Below, piece by piece: positions 13,101 through 26,400 of a stretch of DNA of 64,000 nt (its first letter is position 1; the number at the start of each line of letters is the position of its first letter). The translations under genes and the position numbers were made by a program. Location: assembly GCA_014706295.1 (NCBI GenBank), contig JACSVZ010000004.1, positions 1,876,638-1,940,637 of the forward strand, written 5' to 3'. Source of the stretch: Lycocorax pyrrhopterus obiensis (Eukaryota > Chordata > Aves > Passeriformes > Paradisaeidae). The notes below the pieces were generated by a model. That model was given only the letters and a program-made list of their open reading frames with translations, was not told the DNA's origin and ran no database searches.

Positions 13101-15473
13101 AGGAGTGAGAAATACCTCCATGAGTCTCAGGAACGTGGTTTCTCCCACCAGCAGGAGCGTGAAGAGTCTGAGGAGAGTGAAGAAAGAGAGGAGGAAAAGG
13201 AACCCTACAAATCCCAAGGTTATCACGGGAAGCACAGAGCAGGTGACTCCTATGAAGAGAAGAGGGGCCATGGGGGTGAGAGGGGGGAGCCAGCTGGGGG
13301 ATCACACCCAGGGGAGGCCAATCTCTGGGAGCAGTGGAAGCACCGTCAGAAACATCAGGAAGAGTCTGAGGAGAAGGGTGGCTATCCTGGGAGGCGCGGG
13401 CCTGAGGAGCTGCAGGAGGAGGGGCCTGCAGAGCAGGGCAGTGAGGAGCACAGGGACAGCTGGCAGCAGAGCCAGGAGAGCACGGAAGAGGAAAACAAGA
13501 GGCATCACCACGGCGAGGAAAGCAAGGAGAAGTGGCGTGAGGAGAGGAGACACCATGACGGATCACACCTTTCTGAGGGGAGGACGTACCTTGCCGAAGA
13601 AAATGAGGATGAGCTGGACAGGTACCACAGCAAGGAGAAGCAGCATCGTGCCGGAGGGAGATCCCACGTATGGAACAAGGAAGAGGAAGGGTCACAGAAG
13701 GCTCATGCTCGAGAGCGCAAGGGGCAGGCCAGGAGGCACTACAGCACTGAGGACAGCCTGGAGGAGGAGGAGGAGGTGGAGAAGCAGCATCACAGCAGTG
13801 ACCAGGTGGAAAATGAAGAGGAGGAAAGATATGCAGAGAGGGAGGAGTACAGAGGCCATCTCCCTGCAGAGAAAGAGAAGAGAACTGCAGCATCCTACAG
13901 GCCTTTCTACCCCCTGCTGTGGTGGAAAAGCCGGCACTTGGACAAAAGGGACAGTGCAAGGGAGCAGCTTCTGGAGGGCAGGGAGGAAGGCAGGCCCGCC
14001 CTGAGTGAGAAGAGCCTTTTCCCTGAGTACAATGACTATGAGTGGTGGTCAGAAAAGCAAATCCAGAGTGCTCTGAACCACAGGCGCACTGAGAAGAGGA
14101 ATCCTGGCAAAACTAACAGATATGACGTGGAAAGGCAGTACAACAAGATGGATCAACTTGCACAACTTCTGAACTACAGGAAGAAGTCAGCTGAATTCCC
14201 AGAGCTGTACAGCTCTGGAGAAGACCTGAAGAAACGTCACGTAGCTGGGAAAGACAGGAGTCTAAGCCAGAGGCCCCTGATGGAAGAGGAGGTACGTGTA
14301 CTGCAGTTTCTCTGAAAAGCTGGGGGAAGCACACTTCCAAATCCATTCCTAAGGTAGCTGGGAAACTGCATGGAAAAACACAAACAAGATTAAGTCACAT
14401 TTTGAGAGCAGATCTTCAGTGATTTAAAAATCTGCTTTCTTTGAACAGCGCAACTTTGAGTTTGGTGAACTACCCCAGGGCACAGTTTGTGGGATAAAGA
14501 CACAGCTCCTGCCTGCTGCAAGACAGGAAGGGAAAGATTTTACTCCTCTTTGGGCCCTGCCTCGCCCTCGAGGCTCTACAGACTGACAAAACTAAGGTGC
14601 CATTGCAGCAGGAGCAGAGGGGGAACTGACGAGCACCACTTGGTCTGTCAGGTTGTTTAAAATACAGAGCTGGAAAGTGAGTTGGGTGTTCAGAGTGAAA
14701 TCAGCTGTCCATGGACATCCCAGCTGGAATTGCAGAGCAGAACCTGCCTTGCACCTGCCAGTCCAATTCACGTGTGTAATTCACACGTAGTGAATCCTCT
14801 TTTTTTTGTTGGACTTCCTGTTCTGCTCTGGTATCCCGGAAAGCTGAGCCTGCACCCATCAGTTAGACCCCACCAGCCAGATCCTCCTCATGTGTGGCAC
14901 TGTATCTGTGCATTGCACAGAGCTGTGCTGGGAGCAGTGGAGGCTGGACACTGATTAGTACAGATGTTAATTGGTGTTAACAAGTCGTCATAGTAAAGAA
15001 TTGGCTGCATAAAGCTTCTCCTGCTCCCTGTGGCTGTGGAGCTGTGCCCTTGCTGCACATCGTGCTTGCTGTGGGACTTCCCAGGGACAGCACTGGCAGC
15101 TGTGACATGGCAGGAGGCCACCACTGGGTAATGGTGTAATTAGGCTGTAATTAGGGCCAGCTCTCCAAATTAAAATGTTCATGCTTTCCCCAGCCTCAGT
15201 TTAGTCCAAAGCAGGGAATTGAATCAATCTCCTGAGAATGAGCTGCACTGCTGTTAACACCCCCTCTGCTCAGGGACCGGGAAGTGGCAGGACAGAATCT
15301 GCCTTAGAAATGGCCTTTCCTCTCCTTTCCATGGAACAAAACATTTGCCAGTGTTAATGGTGTGTAAAACGCTCTCTGTGTTTTCACAGGAAAAGGAGCT
15401 GGAAAACTTGGCCACCATGGATCTGGAGCTGCAGAAAATAGCAGAGAAGATTAACAGCCTCAGGAGAGGCTGA
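6857..15473 (+). CDS. CHGB: Chromogranin B (secretogranin-1), five coding exons, 652 aa
   Basis: CHGB is an acidic secretory-granule protein that aggregates with hormones and Ca2+ in neuroendocrine cells and is cut at dibasic sites into peptides. The coding exons are 6857-6905, 10582-10625, 11734-11827, 12604-14291 and 15390-15473, with phases that match at every junction. Residues 1-20 form a signal peptide ending in ASA, so the mature chain starts at VPVEK. Cys35 and Cys56 flank the family's disulfide loop (the [12 protein letters not shown] region). The large fourth exon is Glu/Lys/Arg/His-rich with many KR and RR sites. The conserved C-terminal part includes [19 protein letters not shown] and [14 protein letters not shown]. 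The last exon ends in [11 protein letters not shown] then INSLRRG, in the position of mammalian secretolytin. The ATG has A at -3 and G at +4. The human protein is 677 aa as I recall it. Confidence 0.97.
6906..15389 (+). other. CHGB: CHGB introns 1-4
   Basis: Introns are 6906-10581, 10626-11733, 11828-12603 and 14292-15389, all GT-AG. Intron 1 (3.7 kb) begins inside the CpG-rich promoter block. I see no additional exon, RNA gene or transposon in any of them. A short TTAG repeat lies near 12417. Confidence 0.85.
12604..14291 (+). CDS. CHGB: CHGB exon 4, the large exon encoding most of the prohormone
   Basis: This 1,688-bp exon enters in phase 1 after a TAG acceptor at 12601-12603 and leaves in phase 0 at a GTACGT donor. 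It encodes residues 63-625, which are mostly Glu, Lys, Arg, Ser, His and Gln with almost no hydrophobic stretches until the WW-containing C-terminal block. The acidic runs are the expected low-affinity Ca2+ sites, and the many dibasic pairs are prohormone convertase sites. The purine bias leaves other frames open over more than 1 kb, including 337 codons on the same strand and 334 on the opposite strand. I treat both as composition shadows. Confidence 0.95.
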
Positions 15474-15740
15474 AGGTGTCCTCGCAATACCTGTGTTTTG
15501 TGGTAAATTCACTGCCACTGGATTGTTGTTTGTCCTAAACCCAGGAAATTCTATTCCCTGTCCACTCTCGTGTAGTGATTTACAGAGCTGAAAGTGTCTT
15601 TAATTTGCTGTTATGCTCCTGAGACCTGAATGGCATGAATTTCAGTAATATAACCTTTCATGTGGGCAGGTATTTTTAATATGCTTTTGGAGATAATTGT
15701 GTTAGTGTTCTTCAGGAATATATTTGGCTGAGTTTGCAAT

Positions 15741-15746
15741 AATAAA
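15741..15746 (+). terminator. CHGB: CHGB polyadenylation signal
   Basis: AATAAA lies 268 bp after the CHGB stop codon and is the first canonical signal there. Cleavage is expected about 15-25 bp downstream. The 3' UTR would then be about 290 bp. Confidence 0.75.
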
Positions 15747-15764
15747 AAACCATTGATCTTGGAC

Positions 15765-17483
15765 CAAACCTTCTCTTTGTTCATGTGGCTGATGGGGTTA
15801 TCTCGGAGTGAGCTGATCAGGTGGGTAGATTGTGCACAGAACAGTGGTGCTCCACCAATATCTTTTAGAAGTTACAAGGAGCCCATCTGTGCATTTTGTT
15901 TGCCAGTTTGCATGAGCATGAGAGGGAAGAAGGCATTTGAAGTCTCAATAATGATTAATTTCTAGTTTCCTTACTGTTTTTCACTGCATTTGACAAGGAT
16001 TATGGCACATTGGAAAACTGGGATTCAGTGTTGAGACCATGAGTGTCACTGCTGGTGAAATGCAGCCAGATTGGCTTTGAACCAAATTAACTCCCCCAGT
16101 GTTCCAACATTGTTTATTTCTCAAACTGATCTATTATGCAAATGGTTTTTCCCATGTTATTGTTTTTATTGTCACAGTATCTAGGATAAGCAGCCGTCTG
16201 GAATGCAGAGATGGTGAAATCTACATCCTCGAGGAGAATAAAAGAGAAAGAGAAGAGAAACTTCCCCAAAAGTAGGAAAACACTGGGAGGTTTACAAAAA
16301 GCAGAGGCAGATAAAACCTGAAGGTGTGGTGTACCTGTTCTCCCAAGAGAAAGCTTTAACTGCTACTTTCCATGAAATACAACCCCTGTTTTGAGCTAAT
16401 GATGGCCTGAAAGAGCATTACTCTTCTGAAAATACAGAATTCCACAGCTTTATCAAGTGTCAGCACTTGATCCCAAAGCTCCAGGTTCCGTCCAGTCAGT
16501 CCAGACACGGATGAGGGAGTTCCAGAATGGAAGCCAAGCCCTCCTGGCCCTACAAGCTCCCACTTGGGGGTGTAATGTGGTGCAGCCAGCAGAGTATTGT
16601 CCTCCTAAAGCCTATGCTGGACCTTTTTATTTCCAAAAAGAGGGAAAAGTAACAAAAAGCAGATAAATCTCTTTAGGGAAAATACCCTGTAGTTTACTTG
16701 AAATGGCAAATGCAAAGTTAAAAAAAATTAATTAAAAAAGCCAGACATCTGAAAGATCCAACAGTAGAATAAATATATATACATACAGCAGTTTTCCAAT
16801 AGCAATGTCTTAAAAACATACAGCAACTCTCAGGAAAATGACAGACAATACTAATAGTGACATTCTGTTTAAATATTTAATATTTTAATTTAAGAACATG
16901 CACTTTCTCTTCTGTATTTATTTCAGGAAAACATGGAGTCATGCTGTAAGCATGGGGTCATGTCTTCTATTAGCTGTCTCTTTTTATTGTTCCTTTGGAA
17001 AAAATGTATGATTTTTGCTGTTCATTCTATTTTCTTAAATTACTGAACAGAGCCGAGTTCTGTGTCCCAAGTGGGAGCAGATCACCACGTGGAATCCTGA
17101 GGAGAATCCTCTGAGGCTCTTCTGGGATAATGGAAAGCTAAGTTGGATGTGTTGATGCTGACTCAATCTTTTAAAAAACTACCTCCTATTCAGATTTGGC
17201 AACAAACAAACATAATGCCTGCACTGAGGCTTTGTCTTCTCTTGCTCTTCTCTCCTTCTTGAAGTTCCTATGAGTTCAGTGGGATGTTTGCTCCCAAGGG
17301 TTTTCCTTGACATTCAGATATGTGAACTGCTAAGGAGCAGGCCAGTCCTCCCTCCCCTGCAGTTCTGCTGCTTTCTCTGACAGATGCACGACAGGCACAG
17401 CCCTGTGCTGTCAACAGCACAGAAAGGACTTGTTATTTCACTAAAACTCCTGAGATCTAAACCACAAGTCAGTTCTTCAAATG
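15765..17483. other. Tail-to-tail spacer between CHGB and TRMT6, including the TRMT6 3' UTR
   Basis: CHGB transcribes rightward and TRMT6 leftward into this region. It has no supportable coding exon. Minus-strand AATAAA sites occur at 16983-16988, 16917-16922 and 16626-16631, so the TRMT6 3' UTR may be about 0.5-0.9 kb. Depending on which site is used, the two transcripts end roughly 0.9-1.2 kb apart. The stretch 16700-16930 is very AT-rich. Confidence 0.65.
16983..16988 (-). terminator. TRMT6: Candidate TRMT6 polyadenylation signal
   Basis: On the minus strand this reads AATAAA, 496 bp beyond the TRMT6 stop codon, and is the nearest of several. A second copy is at 16917-16922. The sequence alone does not show which one is used. 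Confidence 0.4.
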
Positions 17484-20400
17484 TTAACAAGGAAGGTCTT
17501 GAAGTTTGCATCTTTTAGATGATGGCTCCTCCATCTTCAGTGCTTCTGAGTTACTGGAATCAGATTTGCCCTTATCCAAGACAACAGTGATGCCAGACAG
17601 AAGGTACCCTCCACCTCCACTCATGGTCAGCTTTGGATGGCTGCGATCTGGTAAAACCTTTAAAAAAACAAACAACAACAACAAAACACACCCAAACCAC
17701 ACCCTACAACCAGCACTTGTAAAAATCCACTCTGTGTGTGCACATCATGTTGTGTAATTTCAGCTTACAGGATAGGCTGTACAATTTTTTTCCCAGCCAC
17801 AAAAACAAACAGCCATTTGGGAAGTGTATTTATCTTTAAAGTATCTGCAGAGGAGAATCCAGTTGTAGAAATCCATAATAATACAGGCTGCTGCCTCACT
17901 GGTTACTTCTTCATGGCATGGCCAGCAAAATGATAAAGCCAAGGTCTGAGCACACAGAAGTACCACTATGTGCTCAGAAGTGAGGTACTCTGCAAGAAAC
18001 CACAGCTGCTGCACCAACCAGCCTGGAGGAATTCTGTGATTTCCAATTCTGTCCCTATCACCTTTCTGCAGCCACCCCTAAGGTCACACACAGCACTGAG
18101 CCATCCCTTCTGCCACATTACACCTTTTGTAAGGACTTTCCCTTCAGCTGTGCTTCCTCCTTGCCCTGCCACTGCAGCTCTCAGAGGTTTTACCTGTGTC
18201 CAGGACACTGCAGTGCTGTTCTCACTGCAGCTGGACACAGGACCCCTTGCCAGGCCCACCTTGTGTGGACATCGAGGAATTACTAACCCTGTCACTTTGC
18301 TACAAATATTTCAGCAAATGTTTAATGAAGTGTAAGAAAGTAAAGTCTTTCCATTTGAAATTGCTACAATGAAGCATTAAAGCTCTTCAGAATGCCCACC
18401 ACTCTGGGGCAGAGCAAATGCCTGAGCTTATACATTGTTTCAGTCAGTCCAAACCCTCTCTATTTTCTGGGAATGTTTTGCTCCCCTGTATTCCCATGGT
18501 TTTGGCAGCCCCTTACTGCCATCCTTACCTGGTAGTTCCGTAGCCAGGTTTCAGACAGCTTCAGGTTGATGACTCCACCTCTTTCCCTCAGCTTGGTGTA
18601 ACAGTCTAATAATGGCTTAGAAAACCAAAGAGGAGGTTACACAGCAGAATGCCATCGCACTTGAACTGAACAGCTGAAGTAACATCTTCATTTACCTCTT
18701 TATACTGGCAGTAGACAACAAAAGGCCTCGAGGGAGCAACAAATTCCAATAAAGAAAGTAACAAGGGCGTGGGATGAAACTTGCTGGCTACAATTAACCT
18801 GCAAAAGAAGTTTCATGCACATTAGTTTTCTGCTTCTGAAACTTACTCATCAAGTGACATGTCCTCCTACTTAGCACAGCAATCAATTACAGAAGTGTCT
18901 CATCAGCATGTTTTCATTTCTCTGCCAACTCCCCAAATATAAAAACAAATCATGACTTCCTACTGGTGTAATTAAGAGGCTGAAGCATTGCTCCCCAAAG
19001 TGCAGAATATTAAATGCATTGCAGGAGCACTCACTTCAGCTGTGTTGGGCTCCACAATAATTCTTACAGTCTAGGAAATTTTATGTTGCTTGCTCTGCCC
19101 CAAGACCATTTTCCAAAAGCAATTTAAGTTTTGTGACTGCCAAATGTTGCTTAAAATGTACCCTCAGTCGTGACTCTTTAGACTGAGTAGTCTTCATTAA
19201 ATAGTTTTATATAACAAGAGTATTTAAAGAGAGAACAAATCCTTAGTAGGCATGACTAAAAATCTTTTAAAAAGAAACTATGTCCTTGACAACCTAAAGG
19301 CTTTATATTTTATTCTCCATCCTCATTTTAACGTCATAGGATAACTTGGATCTACAGATGGTTGAGATACTCTACAGCTATCTCCAGTTTTAACCCAAAA
19401 AACCCACTGCTGAACTAGACTGCAAGAAATGGTTGGTAATTAGTTAATTAGTTAATAAGTTGTACTTGTGCAGAAAGAATGGGCTAATTAAACTCCTTCT
19501 CCAGTGTACAGAGACTACTGAGATGCCCCATCAATTAACATTTGTTCTCCAGGGGAATGTGCAGCACTGGAGCAGAGTTAAACTTGCCTGACAAAAGGGA
19601 GATAAAAGTTGATGTTCAATTTTGTAAATACAGCAGAGATAAGGAGGTGAGATAATTTTTCTTCAGTTGTTCCCACTTTGGTTGTTTGCCAGCCAAGTCC
19701 TTGCAGGCCATTTGCTTCAAATGCAAACCTCAAAAGAATGGTGCTCCATCATGAACCATGCAGGCCATAAAGGAAAGACTCATCCGGTGCCTTGGAAGGC
19801 TTGGAATGCTGCACTGGCACTGCCAGGGGCTCTGCCAGGCTACAGGAAGGGAAGTGAGGGCTGAGAGACTGGGAAAAATCAAACACTGCTCTTTCATATG
19901 GTGGCACAGATTGCTGCCAGCAGGGAGCCTGGCCAGGCACAAAATTGATGCAGTGGCTGAGGGGGGAGCAGGAAGAGGCAGAGGAAGGGCAGGGAAGGGC
20001 AGAGGGAGGGAGGTGGTCTAATTCTGAACACATGGAGTGTCTATGAACCAATTTCTGCTTCCACAGTGTCAGGAAAATTGAATAGTCTATCTCTAAAGTC
20101 TTTTTTAAAAGAATACCAAATACTCAGTGAGTATCTTCCTTTTTCCCCTCAGTGGCCTGGCATCAGGCCTCAACTCTCATAAAAGGAATTGAACAAACAC
20201 ATCCAGTACAATGTTTTACCACACAACAGCACAGAAGATAGAAATTTTACTGAAATTATATCTTCTACACTCAGTAATAAATACTGTTAAAATCAGGACC
20301 TCAAGAATTCTCCTGAAGTTGGTACCCACCTTCACCTAATGAACAGCTTTTCTTTACTCTGCCAGTAAGTCCCAGTCTTTCTCCCCACCTCCAATGTTAA

Positions 20401-23400
20401 CCAGCTTTTTCCCTATCCTTTCCCTGTTTCTCTCCTGTAAAACAAAACCAAACCCTTACTTTCCCTGCCTGTGTCTACTCAGGTACATAGCCGATAATTT
20501 GAAGCATTTCTTTATTCCCTGCCAAGGTTTTTATGTTACCCTGTGGCTCCTTATCTCAAGGAGCAGTGGCCATAAAAGGCAGATGACTGAAGAAAGGGGA
20601 TCAGGGCTGAGCCATCTGGGACAGTGCTCTCAGGCACCACAAATTCTCTTTATCCCCATCATGCTGGAGCCTTCCTAAAGCTAGGAATCACTCATCCCTT
20701 CAGGAGTGTCATTGTTACAGCCTTCATGCATTACAGAGGACAAAAGGAGGATAAAAGTGATTGAAAACAAAAAACAAAGAGACGAATACTAAACAGGCTT
20801 CCTTGAACTCCATCAACAACTGAGTGTACTATTTTACACGAAAGGAAACGACAAATATTAATTTTCCCTTTGCCAGGTCATGCACAGACATTAATTACAG
20901 TGATGGTGCAGGGAACAGCAGTGAAACCAGACCCAAACACTGCCACTATTCAGGCAATGGTCACAGCCACAGGCACTGCCAGATGTGCAGAGCTTTTTAC
21001 AAACCTCCTTAAACATTTTACTGCTTCAGAGAACACAGAATGACCTGGTTCTGCATGTTTATAAATTCTAACACTTAAATATACTGGATGAGGTATATGA
21101 ATGAGCATTAGTTAAAACATTCCACAGTAATAAACCCCCAAAATTATATACAAGCATTTAAAAATAACCAGTAAATGTGCAGTAAAACTTAACCGAGCAG
21201 AACAGCTTTATTCTCAGTGAACCAATATTCTTTGGAGGAAAAAAAAAATTTATTAAATTAACTAAATTAATGTTACTTGGTTAACTTGAATCACTTCAGC
21301 ATTTGCTAAGAACACAGTGAAAAAGTCACACCCACTAAATGCTCTTACACTGTTGTGGGGCTGAATTTCTAGGAATATATTGATTGTATTTGTTTTAAAT
21401 TTATGCCATTAAATCTCTGTGCTAAATTGTTCCTCAGGAATAACTGATCCTGGCTAAAGCAGGTAAAATAAAGTTATGTGGTTTTTTCCTGTGTAAAAAA
21501 GAAATGAATTTCTAAAAACAAACCAACCAATACAAAACCCCAGGAAAATAACTTTAGTTCCACTTTAATGAACTTGAAACCTCAGGTTCTACTTTGCCAA
21601 TTAGAATCCTGTGATTTTTTTGGCAGTCATTTTGTATTAGATTCTACCTGGATTCTGTTTTTCTTTGGATAGATTTTTAAAATATTTGCTTATATTTAGT
21701 TGAGTTTTAGATCATTTACATAAAAAAAAAATCTCAACCAGGTAAGAACCAAGACCGACTTGTTCTGCTTGCTTGTCTTGTGCCCTCTGTCATTAGCACT
21801 GTTGGTGTTCCTTTTTGTTTCTTATCTCTCTGCTGTCTCCTGTGAATTGTTCTTATCTCAACCCCTGATCTTTGCCTTTGTGCCCCCAGTTCTCCGGGGC
21901 ACCCATGGCCCCCATGGTCTGGGGTGTTTCAGCGGGAGCACGAAATTGGGGAATACCATTCCCAAACTATGCCAGCTCTAACCAGACTCACCCATCAGCA
22001 TTCTTCTCTCTCAGCAAAGCAGCAGCTTCTAGCAGCTTTTTCCTTCTCTCCCACTGCTTTATTTGCTTTTCCCGAACCTTTGAACAACAAGACAAACAGT
22101 TGACACTTTAACTGGTAATTATTTATCAAATCATTATTGCCTGGACTGCATTTTCATTTTCTGAATCTTAATGTAACACAAAAGACAACTTGCAGAGTTC
22201 CACTTTAACACCTGACTAAGCTGCATTTCAGCAGGGCTGACTCAGCAGAATTTTATGTCCACAGACATTGTGGAACTTGAACAGCCACAATAAATATTCT
22301 TACATTTTCTTTATTTTCTTTTTCTTTGTTCTCTTTAAATTCTACATCTTCAGCATTAACGTCCATCGCGTCTTGCTCTTCTGTTGGATTGATCTCCATA
22401 GCTGCTTCAGGAGTAGGTTCCTCCTCTGTTTCCTGGAGGGAAGTCTGCTTCTCCTCAGTCAATCCATTGCTTTCCTCTTCCACCAGTGCATTCTCCTCAG
22501 GGTCTGCAGGCAGAGTCTCCGTAGTGAATGTCCCAGACAGGAGACTCTGCACTTTGCTGAGAGGAAATTCATGAAGATTATCAAAGAAAGGTTTGGGAAA
22601 CCCAAAACAACTGGTGGCAGCTCTAACAGGTCCTCCTCCTGGGTACATCTGAATGATGGATCCATAGCCTGTGGGAGGGAAAGGATCAAAACACATTGGA
22701 AAGGCAGAATTTTAAAATTCTTTCTAAATTGCTTAAATGAAGGGTCCATTTAAGAACAGGCAAGTAAATTGCCTGCTCTTAATCCAACCATCAAATTTAA
22801 CAAGCTGTGGAAATATGCCTCAAGTTGGAAAACCTTTATTGAAAGAACAACAGTTACTGAAACTCAAAAGGACAAGGTAACTCATGGAATATTTGTGTAT
22901 TAAGCACATATTTAGGATTAGCTCAGAACATATAAGCAGTGACAAATTGCTAGAAAAGCTAATTTAATTAATAATTAGAAGACAAAATTTCTACTGTTTC
23001 CATTACTTATTTATGGAGTTGCTTGGAAAAAACCCAAAAGTTAATTTAAAGAGCTTTATTAGGCAAAGAATTTCTTCAACATCCATCTAAAGGAAGAGCT
23101 GTGAGATGTTAAACACACTAAAAATAACTTTTCAGTAGTTACACTGAAATTGTATCTTATTTACTTCAAAAGTAGCCCTATGGCCAAAGTTGCTGAAACA
23201 AAACCAATCTGTCATAGCACTGCCTGTGTGCTTCCCAGGCAACAGAGAGCACATCTGTGTGCACATCACATCACATCCCACTTCCTACCTTTCCAGGCTG
23301 CTGGAATGTAACTGTCACCTCTGCCTGGTGTCTTAGAATAATGAAACCAATTAACTGAGTTTGAAAAACAAATCAGGAGTCAAACTTCTCCTAGAATCCG

Positions 23401-26400
23401 CTCAAGGAAATGTCATGTACTTTCAAAATACACATTTTGCAGAGCACACATTAAATCTGGCACAGGGAACAAGATGAATGGCAACATTCCAGTGCTGTCT
23501 GAATTCCATTGGCACTATTCCTGCTTTTTGCCGTTCACTTCCCTGGACTTCCAGGTGTCTGGGAAGAATCTACATACAAGCTCCTCAGAGCTTTTTCTGA
23601 ACTCAATGTCTTTATGCTCAGAGAGGAACTAAAACAGATCTACATACAAGGCTATCAATTTAATCAATATTAATGATATAAACAACTATATCAAATTTAA
23701 TTCTCAATTAATTTTGTATGTTTTTTTAAATACTGAAATATAAATCCAACTGATGCAAAACGCAACTCTCCCCAGTGGAAAAACAAGTCTTCCTTTGAAT
23801 CCTGGAGGTGGTAAAACCAGATTTCAAAAGCTGAGGAAGCATTTTGAAGCCCTCCCTTTTAGCAGTGTCACGTGGGTGTGTATTTCTGTTCCCCTTGGTG
23901 TGTGCATGACTGAGGTGTGACTCACCCCCCATTCTCTCCATCACAGCCCCGAGCACCAGGCCCGAACACGTTTCCATGACAATCATCTTGTTGCCAGCGT
24001 GGATGTTTCCCAAAGTCAGCATCTGAGCTAGGGTGTCATATCTCAAGTGGCTGGAAGACGAGAGGGATTTAACAAACATCAAAGTTTGCTTAGAGATACT
24101 GCCTACTAGCTCAGGAGCCTGCCAAAAAAATTTGGATTACAGGGAGATTTTCGGGAAGAGCATCAGTGATCTTCACCTGAAGTTTGCCCACGCAGAAACT
24201 TTAATGATTAAACATCTGGTAATGAAGAACTAGAACTGGTGCCAACAAGAAATTAGCCAGGAAAAGCAAAAGTAGGATATGCAGTAGGGTGTACATCGCA
24301 AAGTGGACATTTTGTGCTGTGCCAGTCAGAGAAAGTATTATTTTAAACTTTCGTTTGTTTTTTTCTCTGACATGTCAGCTTGGTAAAGACGAAATGGTAT
24401 GGATGCATTTCCTGATCCAATAGTGAATCCCTTGTGATTTTCACCTGTTCTGCTGGAGCCTGCACCACCAGCAACCCAGGACCAAAACCCAACACACGCA
24501 CTGAAGAGACTCAGTGATAGCTACACAAATTACAACTGATCTTAATAGTAAAATAAAGCCCAGTGACAGAGATGGGTGAAGGAGAAGGAAAAAGGTTTGA
24601 GAAGCCTTAAATAACATATATTTGAAGATTTTAAATCTCAGCATCTTAGATCTACAATTCCTACATTTAAAAAATGTATCAGTCCACCTTCAGTGTCTGT
24701 AACAACGTTTCTATTAGGTTAGGTGAGTGAAAATGGAACCGGGCCAGATGTTTGTAGTCAGGGCCCCCTCTGACTCTGACTCCAATGTTACCCACACGTT
24801 TTTAAACTCTGGAGACTTCTGATTTAGGATTGGAATCCCTGACACATTGAAGACAACAATTCTTGATTCTGATAAGTGGCTGGTTATTTTGTTACTGAGA
24901 TGATGAGAAAACAGAGATGTTACGACCACCAGCCAAAGCAGGTGAGAGATACCTCTGAAAATGCAAAGGACCTCTGCCTGCACAGGTCATGAGCAAGGTG
25001 GTGGTGACAGAGAAATGGTAAAAGCTGGTGCTGCATGCAAAAGAGTTTTCCTGTGTGCTGCAATATGGATTCATTTTCTGTATCACATTATCTTTCATTA
25101 ACCTGCAATCCTCGTGTTCATGGGAAAAAGAGAAGAAAGGTGAGTATTGTATACTTTGGTATAGTGCAGGTGTTTAAAAAGTATTGAAGTATCTTTCAGT
25201 TATGATTTGAAAAAAGAAACAAAATGAAAACTCACTTAATTTTTCCAGGTTCCCTTGCATAATACATGGTTGAAAGGATGCGAGTGGAGGGTTTCACAAT
25301 TGTAATAACTGCCTCATATCTGTAAAAAAAACAACATAGTAATGGTCTTATTTTAATCTCAACAATTTAGGGAATTACCAAATATTTTTCACATTTTAAA
25401 ATTCACTTACTTTTTTTTCTTCTTCTTTATGTATTTATCTTGAGCAAATTCTGTTTTGTCTCTGAATGTTGTACTGTTCTCTATTAACTGTTGAACTATT
25501 TCCTTGGAAGAAACAATTCATTTTTGTTACAGCTAGCATTTATTTCTCAGGCATTTCATATATAGTATTTTTTTAAACAAACACTGAAAATATTTTCTTC
25601 CAGTAGAGGCATGTACACCATTAACTTCTCCTGACACTAAAGGCAAAGTCCATTTCTGGTAACCAACAGGACAAGGGAGGCACTACACTGACTATGTGTG
25701 GGAATTAAATCATATAGTTTTGCATAAAAATGATAAAACTGAAAATGCTTATCCTGGAATGTTCAGTAATATGTAGTTTACTCCAACTCCCTCTTTGGGA
25801 GGGAGAAATCTCTGATTTCAGCATCTCTGAGAGTATCTTTTTTCCCTGTTTCATGTAGTTCCTCCCCTCGGCTCTGGTTAATCACCAGACATCTCCCTCA
25901 CTCCATTAATTCTGTCAGTCTCACATATTGTGCTTTACTCCTGGATCAACTCCTTGCACAATGTCCAACTCCTTAGCATTTATTATTTCCTACAATATTC
26001 CCCCTGACTTTTTCCTTCTCTAGCTCCCAGGTTTTCCCAGAATTCCAGTTTTGGTTTCTTGGTCTCCTTGTTCTAATCTCCACCCTTTGCCAACCCAACT
26101 CTTTCTCATGCTTTCAGATTCCAGCTGGAGGGATCATTAGGACCTCCAACAAAACCAAACCAATCCAACAGAACTTTCCTTGCTCAGGGTTTGTTTCCAT
26201 GCCAGCAACACAAGAACAAATGCTGCTATTTTGGGTTCTGTGATCCAAGTAGTTTAACTGTTAGAATTTTGGGTTCTATTAAACATGGAGGGGAGGAATG
26301 ACAAAAGGAGTATTTTCAATTTGGACACTGCAGCTCCCACTGTGCTTTAAAAACCTGCTCAAAAAATAGAGTGCTGCAAATACTCCTCATTTCCTATTGC

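Noticed and set aside
12955..14004. Long alternative frames over CHGB exon 4: 337 codons on the plus strand and 334 codons on the minus strand.
   Set aside because: They arise from the purine-rich, repetitive Glu/Arg/His coding sequence of CHGB. The products are low-complexity Arg/Gly/Thr or Pro/Ser/His chains with no domain, and the CHGB frame explains the exon fully.
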